50,382 nt of DNA from JBKHJA01 sp046538375 (GTDB taxonomy: Bacteria; Acidobacteriota; Aminicenantia; Aminicenantales; Aminicenantaceae): NCBI GenBank assembly GCA_046538375.1, contig JBKHJA010000004.1, positions 1 to 50,382 on the forward strand. The letters run 5' to 3'. Shown here piece by piece: positions 24,098 through 31,353 of this stretch. Position numbers and translations under genes: made by a program. Numbering within the stretch: the first letter of the stretch is position 1; every line of letters begins with the position of its first letter. The notes beneath the pieces are model-generated. The model was not told where the DNA came from and did not search any database. It saw only the letters and a program-made list of their open reading frames with translations.

Positions 24098-24574
24098 ATG
24101 AAAGTGATCCTACAGAGAGTTAAGGAAGCTTCGGTCAGGATTCGAGGTGAAATCAACAGCAGGATCAGGGAAGGGATGTGTTTGCTGGTGGGAATTGAAA
24201 AGGGAGACACAGAAAGAGATGCTGAATATTTAGCCCGGAAAGTTGCGGAGCTGAGGGTTTTTCCAGATGAGGAAGGGAAAATGAACCGCGACCTATCAGA
24301 GATCAAAGGTCAAGTTCTAGCGGTGTCTCAGTTCACTCTGGCCGGCTCTCTCAAAAAGGGACGAAGGCCAAGTTTTGATAAAGCGGAATATCCTGAGAGA
24401 GCGGAGAAACTGTTTGATTATTTTGTGGAACGGATCAGGCAGAAAGGCATACAGGTGGAAACAGGAATTTTTGGGGCCTTGATGGAAGTCCATCTGGTGA
24501 ACGACGGGCCGGTGACTTTCATCCTTGAACCAAAAAAGCCCAAGAATACAAAGGAATCATTTCCAAAACCATGA
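24098..24574 (+). CDS. dtd: D-aminoacyl-tRNA deacylase
   Basis: A 158-residue DTD enzyme that removes D-amino acids (and Gly) from mischarged tRNAs. Motifs are MKVILQRVKEASV, VGIEKGD, the catalytic SQFTLAG and the cross-subunit NDGPVTF (Gly-cisPro in most families is NxPVT; here the Pro and preceding Gly are present). The last residues, ESFPKP, and the stop codon come from repeat copy E: GAATACAAAG occurs at 24544-24553 and again at 24770-24779, where it is followed by AATTGA. Without the insertion the gene would have ended KNTKN-stop. The tail lies beyond the catalytic fold, so activity is probably unaffected. Confidence 0.95.
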   Translation: MKVILQRVKEASVRIRGEINSRIREGMCLLVGIEKGDTERDAEYLARKVAELRVFPDEEGKMNRDLSEIKGQVLAVSQFTLAGSLKKGRRPSFDKAEYPERAEKLFDYFVERIRQKGIQVETGIFGALMEVHLVNDGPVTFILEPKKPKNTKESFPKP

Positions 24575-24769
24575 TGAGTATAAATATATATGTTGATTGA
24601 AAGGGGTGAGGGATGGGGGGTGAGGAGGCCCCTATGAGGACTGAGCGGGCATGGTTCCTCTCCGAAGGAGAGGAGAGCGAAGTCCGAATGGGAGCTAATT
24701 TTCCTCGCTGGGGAAAATAAGCGTGCTGACGACCCCCCACCCTCACCCCTATCACTGAAAAAGAAATGC
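24554..24769 (+). repeat. MITE-like element, copy E, with target-site duplication, inserted in the end of dtd
   Basis: Complete copy: outer end GAATCATTTCC, AT-rich flank (CCATGATGAGTATAAATATA), inner arm about 24603-24621, core with the CTCTCC-GAA-GGAGAG hairpin, opposing arm about 24731-24749, and outer end AAGAAATGC. It is flanked by the direct repeat GAATACAAAG (24544-24553 and 24770-24779), a clear 10 bp target-site duplication. Core orientation matches copies A and C. With the HEAT gene convergent at 24822, the element fills almost the whole gap. Confidence 0.9.
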
Positions 24770-24821
24770 GAATACAAAGAATTGATTTCCGCTTATATTA
24801 AAATATGGGAAGATGTTAGGA

Positions 24822-25598
24822 CTAGCTGAATTTCAGACTGCTGATCTTCTGTAAGCTTTGCTCGGCTGCTCTTCTCACGAATCGATTTTCATCTTTGGCC
24901 AATTTATTGAGGAGAAGGAGAGCCTCCCTGCCGCCGATTTCACCCAATGCTTGAGCAGCGCTCCTCCGGACTTCAACGTTTGAATCGTTGATGGCGGTTT
25001 CGATCAGGTTTATGGAAAATTGACTTTTTCTGCTGCCCAAAATTTTCAACACAGCGCTCTTCACATACCACGGGGTTTTGATCAATTTCTGGTAGAGTCT
25101 GTTGAGGTTGAAATATTCTCTTTTTCCCAGTTGGTCCACCACAAAAGTCCTGATCTCTTCGGATGAATCGTCTAAAACTTCCAGCAACACCTCATTCACC
25201 CAGCTTCCTGGTACCCTGGCTAAGCCCTGAATGATTTTCTGCCTGGTTTGCTTTTCCTGGGTGGCTCTTATTTTTTTAAGGGTTAGCTGAAAAAGGTGTC
25301 TGTCTTTTTTCTCTTTTTTTTGCAGTTCTTTTAATGCCTTTTTGGCGGCCCTGGCTACGGCTTTAGCTGGATCTTGGCTGCATTCCTGAAGAAAGATTCT
25401 GTCTTGGTGAGAAGTCAGGCTCAATAACTCCACTGCGGCTCCCCGCACTGTGGAAGGGAAATCTTTTTCTTTGACAGTGGAGAGAAGGAAGGAAATCTTT
25501 TCCTTGTCTTTGAGCGTATCAAGGTGTTTGTGGATGAATTTGATCGTTTCTTGGGGAGGGAGGGACTTGAATTTCCCTGAAAACTGCTGATAATTCAT
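24822..25598 (-). CDS. HEAT-repeat protein
   Basis: A 258-residue all-helical protein built of HEAT-like repeats. The clearest unit is near the C-terminus (NDSNVEVRRSAAQALGEIGGREALLLL, followed by KDENRFVRRAAEQSLQKI); more diverged repeats lie near DDSSEEIRTFVVDQLGK and EKDFPSTVRGAAVELL. No signal peptide and no catalytic motif, so probably a cytoplasmic scaffold or adaptor. It follows ribBA by 39 nt on the same strand and is probably the last gene of the ftsY-rib operon, in the place where ribH often stands. Function unknown. Confidence 0.85.
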   Translation of the reverse strand: MNYQQFSGKFKSLPPQETIKFIHKHLDTLKDKEKISFLLSTVKEKDFPSTVRGAAVELLSLTSHQDRIFLQECSQDPAKAVARAAKKALKELQKKEKKDRHLFQLTLKKIRATQEKQTRQKIIQGLARVPGSWVNEVLLEVLDDSSEEIRTFVVDQLGKREYFNLNRLYQKLIKTPWYVKSAVLKILGSRKSQFSINLIETAINDSNVEVRRSAAQALGEIGGREALLLLNKLAKDENRFVRRAAEQSLQKISSLKFS

Positions 25599-25637
25599 GA
25601 GAATAAGACAGGGGATTTATTTATATTTATGGGATTA

Positions 25638-26855
25638 TCAGACCATTTCTAGGATATGCCCCATCTTTTCCTTCTTGGTCTTCAGGTATTTCATGTTATT
25701 TTTGTTGGGTTGAATTTCGATGGGAATCCGGTCCACAATTTCCAGCCCATAGCCTGCCAGGCCGATGAATTTTCGTGGATTGTTGGTGATAAGGCGGAGC
25801 TTGGTGGCTCCTAAACAGGCCAGGATTTGAGCTCCTATCCCGTAGTCCCGATGATCAGGTTTGAAGCCCAGCTTCCGGTTGGCCTCCACCGTATCAGCCC
25901 CTTTTTCTTGGAGGGCATAAGCCTTGATTTTATTGATCAGGCCAATCCCCCTTCCTTCTTGGTTGAGAATATACAGAATAATCCCTTTCCCCTTTTTGTT
26001 GATCATCTCCATAGCCCGATGAAGCTGTTCTCCACAGTCACATCGTACAGAACCAAATGTGTCCCCTGTCAAACACTGGGAATGAGCCCGCACCAGCACC
26101 GGTTCATCCTTCTTGATCTGTCCTTTAACCAGAGCCACATGGTATTCGTTGTGGATGGTGTCTTCAAAAACCATTATCTTGAATAGTCCGTAATAAGTGG
26201 GAAGATCTGCCTGTTCGACTTTTTTCACCAGCCGTTCGTTTCTCATCCGGAACTTGATAAGATCAGCGACGGTGAGGATGGGAATGTCATGGGTTTGGCT
26301 GAATTTCTCAAGCTCGGGCAGACGGGCCATGGTTCCGTCTTCATTCATTATCTCACAGATGACACCAGCGGACTTAAAACCAGCCAGGCGGGCGATATCC
26401 ACAGCAGCCTCTGTCTGGCCAGCTCTCTCCAGAACACCCCCATCTCTAGCTTGCAGGGGAAAGATGTGACCAGGCCGGACAAGGTCTGAGGGCCGTGTTT
26501 TAGGATTTATGGCCGTTAATATTGTTTTGGCTCTGTCGTGGGCAGAGATTCCAGTGGTGATCCCTTTTTTGGCATCCACAGAAACCGTAAAGGCGGTTTG
26601 GAAAGGGGCTGTGTTGTCTTGAACCATCAGAGGAAGTTCCAGTTTTTTCAACCTTTTTTTGGTCAAGGGGAGGCAGATCAAGCCCCGGCCGTGCTTGGAC
26701 ATGAAGTTGATGATTTCTGGAGTGACTCTTTCCGCAGCCACCATCAGGTCTCCTTCATTTTCCCTGTCCTCATCGTCAACCAGGATAATCAATCTGCCGG
26801 CTTTTACCGCCTGTATAGATTGTTCCACAGAGGCGGTTTTGGTTCTTCTTTCCAT
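25638..26855 (-). CDS. ribBA: Bifunctional 3,4-dihydroxy-2-butanone-4-phosphate synthase / GTP cyclohydrolase II
   Basis: A 405-residue fusion supplying both precursors of riboflavin. N-terminal RibB half: DDEDRENEGDLMVAAE, SKHGRGLICLPL and TTGISAHDRAKTI. C-terminal RibA half: the zinc site GDTFGSVRCDCGEQL, then YILNQEGRGIGL and DHRDYGIGAQIL. A TTG at 26900 would add 15 residues and overlap ribE by 31 bp; the ATG at 26855 (MERRTK) gives the usual length and a 14 nt gap. It is encoded after ribD and ribE in the same operon; lumazine synthase (ribH) is not in the window. Confidence 0.96.
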   Translation of the reverse strand: MERRTKTASVEQSIQAVKAGRLIILVDDEDRENEGDLMVAAERVTPEIINFMSKHGRGLICLPLTKKRLKKLELPLMVQDNTAPFQTAFTVSVDAKKGITTGISAHDRAKTILTAINPKTRPSDLVRPGHIFPLQARDGGVLERAGQTEAAVDIARLAGFKSAGVICEIMNEDGTMARLPELEKFSQTHDIPILTVADLIKFRMRNERLVKKVEQADLPTYYGLFKIMVFEDTIHNEYHVALVKGQIKKDEPVLVRAHSQCLTGDTFGSVRCDCGEQLHRAMEMINKKGKGIILYILNQEGRGIGLINKIKAYALQEKGADTVEANRKLGFKPDHRDYGIGAQILACLGATKLRLITNNPRKFIGLAGYGLEIVDRIPIEIQPNKNNMKYLKTKKEKMGHILEMV

Positions 26856-26869
26856 TGGCTGTGTCTCTT

Positions 26870-27466
26870 TTATCGGTGTGTGTTCTGTTTGCTTATCCAA
26901 TTATACACATATTTTCCGATCATGTCACATTCTATATTGACTTCCTGGCCTCTTTTCAGGTCTCCTAAATTGGACTCTGCCAGGGTGACAGGGATCAATT
27001 CCGCCTCCAACCAGGATGGCCCCAGTTCAGCGATAGTCAGGCTCACTCCGTTCAAAGCCACCGATCCTTTGGGGATGAAGTAAGGCCTGAGATGCGGCGG
27101 GAAGGAAACGGCAAGTCTCAGGCCGTTCTTTTTCTTTATAATTTTCTGCACTTTCCCCCGGGAGTCCACATGTCCAGAGACAAGATGTCCTCCCAGAGGG
27201 GTAGAGAGAGTAAGAGGAAGCTCCAGATTGACTTTTTCTCTGGACCGCAGTGAACCCAGAGTGGTTTTCTGGAGGGTTTCTTCAGAGAGGGAGAAGAAAA
27301 GAAGGTTGGCTTGCTTCCTGATAAGAGTTAAGCATACCCCGTTAACAGCTATGCTTTCTCCCACCTTGATCCTGGGAGCCAGGGCAGCAGCTTCGATGAT
27401 TATTTCTTTCCTTCCGTGACCAAAGCCTCTAAACAGACCAACATGTTTGATGATGCCTGTGAACAT
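26870..27466 (-). CDS. ribE: Riboflavin synthase alpha subunit
   Basis: A 198-residue protein made of two tandem lumazine-binding beta-barrels. The first starts MFTGIIKHVG and contains VNGVCLTL; the second contains HLVSGHVDSRGKV and ALNGVSLTI. It dismutates two 6,7-dimethyl-8-ribityllumazine molecules into riboflavin. The ATG at 27466 overlaps the ribD stop (TGATG) and has GAAGGA about 8 nt upstream, which decides this start over the GTG one codon earlier. It sits in the ribD-ribE-ribBA order common in bacteria. Confidence 0.96.
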   Translation of the reverse strand: MFTGIIKHVGLFRGFGHGRKEIIIEAAALAPRIKVGESIAVNGVCLTLIRKQANLLFFSLSEETLQKTTLGSLRSREKVNLELPLTLSTPLGGHLVSGHVDSRGKVQKIIKKKNGLRLAVSFPPHLRPYFIPKGSVALNGVSLTIAELGPSWLEAELIPVTLAESNLGDLKRGQEVNIECDMIGKYVYNWISKQNTHR

Positions 27467-28566
27467 CACAAATATCCTTCCATCATGATGTCTCCGTCCA
27501 TATGAAAGACATGGCTTTTTTTCAAAAGCAGTGAGTTTTCGACCTGATTGACTCCTTTCCCTTGGAGGAGCGAGAGAGCATGTTTTCCTCCGATCAATTT
27601 GGGAGAAATGGTGATAAAGATTTTATCCACCAGTTTTTCTTCTATCAAGGAAGTCAAAACACTGGCTCCTCCTTCCACCAGAACACTGGCTATCTGATGT
27701 TTTCCCAGCCATTCAAGGACTTTTTTCAAGTCCACCTTAGACCCAGAAGAAGCAATAGGGACAACTTCCACTCCTTTTTTTCTTAAGGCATGAGCTTTTT
27801 TTCCAGAATTCTGAGGAAGGGTAAACAGAAAAATTTTCCCCTGGTCAAGGGTGGTGAGAATGCGGGCTTGGGGGGGGAAGCGAAGACGGGAATCAACGAT
27901 GATACGCATAATTCTCTTTTGTCCCCAGTTGGGATGACGCACCGTCAACAGGGGATTATCTTTAAGGAGAGTATTGATTCCGATCATGATGGCATCAAAT
28001 TCTCCTCTTAACAGATGGGTGTATTCTCTGGCTGGGGAAGATGATATCCATTGGGAGGAGTACCTCCTGGTGGCTATCCGGCCATCAATGCTCACCGCTG
28101 CCTTGGCCACCACAAAAGGGATTTTTTTGGTGATGTATTTTAAATAACTTTCGTTTAAGCGGCTGTTTTTCTCCTGCAGAAGGCCCACCTCTACTTCAAT
28201 GCCTGCTTCTTTTAATGTCTTTATTCCCTTTTTGAAGACCAGGGGATTAGGATCCGGGGCAGAAATGACCACTCGTCTTGGCCCGGCCTGGAGAATTGCG
28301 TCCACACAGGGAGGTGTTTTTCCCCAGTGCACGCAGGGTTCGAGGGTTATGTAGGTGGTGCTGCGGCGGGAGAGAGAGCCGGCTCTCTGGAAAGCGAGAA
28401 TCTCGGCATGAGGATTTCCCGGCCTTTCATGATAGCCGTACCCAGCGATCATATCTCTTTTGACCACCACCGCACCTACGTAGGGATTGGGACTGGCCCA
28501 TCCTTTGGCCTTTTCCGCCAAGGCATAGGCCATTTCCATATAAGAAATATCTTTAGGATTTTTCAT
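27466..28566 (-). CDS. ribD: Bifunctional diaminohydroxyphosphoribosylaminopyrimidine deaminase / reductase
   Basis: A 366-residue fusion for the second and third steps of riboflavin synthesis. The N-terminal deaminase has the zinc ligands in NPHAEILAF and LEPCVHWGKTPPC. The C-terminal reductase (from about residue 145) has VVAKAAVSIDGRIATR, IMIGINTLLKDNP and VLVEGGASVLTSLI. Length and domain order are standard. Its ATG overlaps the ftsY stop by 4 nt, so riboflavin synthesis is transcriptionally tied to the signal-recognition receptor. I see no FMN riboswitch upstream. Confidence 0.96.
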   Translation of the reverse strand: MKNPKDISYMEMAYALAEKAKGWASPNPYVGAVVVKRDMIAGYGYHERPGNPHAEILAFQRAGSLSRRSTTYITLEPCVHWGKTPPCVDAILQAGPRRVVISAPDPNPLVFKKGIKTLKEAGIEVEVGLLQEKNSRLNESYLKYITKKIPFVVAKAAVSIDGRIATRRYSSQWISSSPAREYTHLLRGEFDAIMIGINTLLKDNPLLTVRHPNWGQKRIMRIIVDSRLRFPPQARILTTLDQGKIFLFTLPQNSGKKAHALRKKGVEVVPIASSGSKVDLKKVLEWLGKHQIASVLVEGGASVLTSLIEEKLVDKIFITISPKLIGGKHALSLLQGKGVNQVENSLLLKKSHVFHMDGDIMMEGYL

Positions 28567-29456
28567 GAGAAAAGGGCTTGGACGAATTGGTTTGGGGAGA
28601 ACTGAAGCATATCCTTTTCACTTTCTCCTATCCCCATGAACTTGATAGGAAGGTTCAGCTGGTCCACGATGCTGATAACACTCCCTCCTTTGGCTGTGCC
28701 GTCCAGCTTGGTCAGGAAAACCCCAGTTAAACCTGAAAATTTGAGGAATTCCTCAGCCTGTATCAAAGCGTTTTGGCCGATGCTGGCGTCAAGCACCAGC
28801 AGATTCTCATGAGGAGCACCCTCGATTTCCCTGGAAATAACCCTTTTGATCTTTTCCAGTTCATTCATCAGATTGATGTTGGTGTGAATGCGGCCAGCCG
28901 TATCTACCAGCAGGATGTGGTAGGAGTGAGAGATGAAGGATTGAAGTGCGTCATAAATCACAGAAGCAGGATCCGCACCATACTGGCCCTTGATGACAGG
29001 GATGTTCAATTTTTCTCCCCACCGAAGCAGTTGTTCTTGAGCAGCAGCACGGAAAGTATCTGCTGCCACCATCAGAACTTTTCTTTTCTTCTGTTGAAAC
29101 CGATAAGCCAGTTTAGCCAATGAGGTGGTTTTTCCGCCGCCGTTAACTCCCACCACCATGATCACAGAACATGAGCTGTTGAAATCAAAGGAAGCAGGAT
29201 ATAGAGAGAGAATGCTCAGCAGCTCTTCTTCTAAAATGTTTTTTATACAGGAAAAATCATCATTCTTTTTGCTTTTTTCTCTTATGGAATGAATGATTTT
29301 TTCTGTGGAGGGAACACCCACATCAGCCAAGATCAGGGCTTCAGAAAGTTCATCCAATATTTCTTCTCTTTCTTTTTCACTCCGTAATAACTCTTTGAAC
29401 GTTTCTTTGAAGGTTTTTCTGGTTCTGGATAGTTTCTGTTTGAGGTTTTCGATCAT
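28563..29456 (-). CDS. ftsY: Signal recognition particle receptor FtsY
   Basis: A 297-residue SRP receptor GTPase directing ribosome-nascent chains to the Sec translocon. It consists of the N domain helices (residues 1-80) and the G domain: P-loop GVNGGGKTTS, ADTFRAAAQEQL, DTAGRIHTNINL, TKLDGTAKGG and the C-terminal FSPNQFVQALF. The acidic A domain of E. coli FtsY is absent. The start is set at the ATG at 29456 (MIENLK); the open frame extends upstream but through the promoter. No Shine-Dalgarno; the -10 ends 9 nt before the ATG. Confidence 0.95.
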   Translation of the reverse strand: MIENLKQKLSRTRKTFKETFKELLRSEKEREEILDELSEALILADVGVPSTEKIIHSIREKSKKNDDFSCIKNILEEELLSILSLYPASFDFNSSCSVIMVVGVNGGGKTTSLAKLAYRFQQKKRKVLMVAADTFRAAAQEQLLRWGEKLNIPVIKGQYGADPASVIYDALQSFISHSYHILLVDTAGRIHTNINLMNELEKIKRVISREIEGAPHENLLVLDASIGQNALIQAEEFLKFSGLTGVFLTKLDGTAKGGSVISIVDQLNLPIKFMGIGESEKDMLQFSPNQFVQALFS

Positions 29457-29465
29457 TTCATAATC

Positions 29466-29494
29466 ATTATATTTTTCGCCATTTGCAAAGTCAA
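29466..29494 (-). promoter_or_regulatory. Predicted near-leaderless promoter of the ftsY-rib operon
   Basis: Minus strand: TTGACT (29494-29489), 17-nt spacer and perfect TATAAT (29471-29466), then 9 nt to the ftsY ATG. The expected leader is 0-3 nt. As good a match to the sigma-70 consensus as any in the window. Confidence 0.75.
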
Positions 29495-29616
29495 TCCAGA
29501 CCAAAAGTGAGGACCTCCGATAAATTGTTATGACAAAATCTGAGGAGAGCGAATACATCCCAAAAGGACCATTACCACACAAAATTGGGAGAACTCCAGA
29601 TGCATGTCCATCCCCA

Positions 29617-29645
29617 TTGTGGATTAAAAATGATTGTGATAAAGT
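29617..29645 (+). promoter_or_regulatory. Possible promoter of recJ
   Basis: TTGTGG (29617-29622), 17-nt spacer, TAAAGT (29640-29645), with 7 nt to the recJ ATG at 29653. Both hexamers are weak, so this is mentioned mainly because the short -10 to ATG distance repeats that seen elsewhere. Confidence 0.3.
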
Positions 29646-29652
29646 GAAAAAA

Positions 29653-31344
29653 ATGGATGAATCTGTGTGGATCATGACTCCTCCCCAGAGAGAGGCCCGA
29701 AGGCTGGCGGTAGAGCTCGGCCTTCCACCTGAAATCGCTCAAGTATTGGTAAATCGGAATATTCACCATCCCCAGGAAGCGCAGAAATTTCTTTTCGGAA
29801 AATTGGACCATCTCCATGATCCTTACTTGATGACCGGGATGGAAAAGTCAGTGGAGCGGTTGAGGAGAGCCATATCCCGAAAGGAAAAAGTGCTGATTTT
29901 TGGCGACTATGATGTGGACGGCGTTCTTTCGGTGGTTGTTCTCACCAAGGCTCTCTCCTCTTTAGGATTGGAAGTGGATTATTATATCCCCAACAGGCTG
30001 GAAGAGGGTTATGGCATCAAAGAAGAATACATAGATATCGCTGTCAAAAAGAAAGCCGATCTGGTGATGAGTGTGGACTGTGGAATAAAAGCCAATGCTT
30101 TTGTGGATAGAGCCACCAGAGAAAAAATTGATGTCATCATCACAGATCATCATCTTCCGGGCAGAGATCTTCCCGCTGCGCTGGCTATCTTGAATCCGGC
30201 TCTTCCGGGCTCAGCTTATCCTGATAGGAGATTAGCCGGAATCGGGGTGGTGTTCAAATTGATCCAAGCCCTGTTTGGTGGACAGAAGAAATTATCTTCT
30301 CTTCCTCATTATTTGAAGATGGTCTCTATAGGCACTATCGCAGATATTGCGGAGCTAAGGGGGGAGAACAGGCTGTTTGTCCGTTATGGGCTCAAAGGGT
30401 TGGAGGAGGTGTCCAACCAGGGACTGCTGAATCTTCTGGGAATATGCGGGCTGGGGGGGAAGGAGATTTCCGTAGGTGATGTGGGCTTTCGGATTGGCCC
30501 AAGGATCAACGCTGCTGGGAGGATGGGATTGGCTGATCTGGCTGTGGAACTTTTCCTTTCCCCGTCGCCTCGAAAAACGCAAGAGATAGTGTGTCGGCTT
30601 GATTCATTGAATTCAAAAAGACAGAGGATTGAGGAAAAGATATACAATCAAGTCTTGGATCTTATAAAAGGAAGAAGTCTGGATCAACGGTATAGAATTT
30701 TAATCATGGGTTGTGAGGAATGGCACCGAGGGGTCATCGGCATAGTGGCTTCCCGGATCAAAGATCTTTACCACCGCCCCGTGCTTCTTTTTTCCTATGA
30801 AGACCGGAGGGCCTATGGTTCAGGGAGAAGCATCAGTGAGTTTTCTTTGATCGATTGTCTGGAGGAAAACCGGGATTACTGCCTCAATTACGGAGGACAC
30901 AGGTTGGCTGCCGGCTGCGAGCTGGAAAGAGAGAAGATGGGTTTTCTGAAAAAGGGTTTGAATGAATGGGCCCATTCTAGGTTAAAAGAGGAACATTTGC
31001 GCAGAAAGATCTATATCGATGCCAAGATCGAGTTTACGGATATCGATTATTCTTTTGTGGAAAAACATTCTCTTCTTTCTCCGTTCGGGGTTGGAAATCC
31101 TAAGCCCCTTTTCTTGACCCAAAAGGTGGAAGTTGTATCCAGGCCAAAGAGAATGAAGGGCAGGCATTGTAAATTTTTGGTGAAGCAAAATGGAAGAGTG
31201 CTGGAAGCTTTAGGTTGGAGACGAGGAGAATGGACGGATATTATCTACCAGGGGATGATGTTGGATGTTGTCTATTCCTTCCATTTTTCTCAATATTTAG
31301 GAGAGGAAAAACTTTCTCTTGCTGTTGAGGATATAAAAATCTGA
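29653..31344 (+). CDS. recJ: Single-stranded-DNA-specific exonuclease RecJ
   Basis: A 563-residue DHH-family 5'-to-3' exonuclease of recombination and mismatch repair. Motifs are LIFGDYDVDGVLS, SVDCGIKAN, TDHHLPG, NPALPGSAYP, the DHHA1 region with GSGRSISEFSLIDCL and YGGHRLAAG, and the C-terminal OB fold (FGVGNPKPLF). The ATG at 29653 (MDESVW) gives the family's usual start; an ATG at 29530 in the same frame would add 41 residues that look like non-coding sequence. It starts the long plus-strand run that leads through lptCA and rpoN to the PTS genes; lptCA follows after 9 nt. Confidence 0.95.
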   Translation: MDESVWIMTPPQREARRLAVELGLPPEIAQVLVNRNIHHPQEAQKFLFGKLDHLHDPYLMTGMEKSVERLRRAISRKEKVLIFGDYDVDGVLSVVVLTKALSSLGLEVDYYIPNRLEEGYGIKEEYIDIAVKKKADLVMSVDCGIKANAFVDRATREKIDVIITDHHLPGRDLPAALAILNPALPGSAYPDRRLAGIGVVFKLIQALFGGQKKLSSLPHYLKMVSIGTIADIAELRGENRLFVRYGLKGLEEVSNQGLLNLLGICGLGGKEISVGDVGFRIGPRINAAGRMGLADLAVELFLSPSPRKTQEIVCRLDSLNSKRQRIEEKIYNQVLDLIKGRSLDQRYRILIMGCEEWHRGVIGIVASRIKDLYHRPVLLFSYEDRRAYGSGRSISEFSLIDCLEENRDYCLNYGGHRLAAGCELEREKMGFLKKGLNEWAHSRLKEEHLRRKIYIDAKIEFTDIDYSFVEKHSLLSPFGVGNPKPLFLTQKVEVVSRPKRMKGRHCKFLVKQNGRVLEALGWRRGEWTDIIYQGMMLDVVYSFHFSQYLGEEKLSLAVEDIKI

Positions 31345-31353
31345 GGCTGCACC

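Noticed and set aside
4737..24769. CRISPR array formed by the recurring 200 bp sequences
   Set aside because: Copies are kilobases apart, vary in length and lack regular spacers; there is no cas gene.
29530..29652. Extension of recJ to the ATG at 29530
   Set aside because: The extra 41 residues are not like RecJ and cover the likely promoter; the ATG at 29653 fits the family start.
29457..29675. Extension of ftsY upstream to 29675
   Set aside because: It would translate through the perfect TATAAT promoter and add residues with no resemblance to the FtsY N domain.
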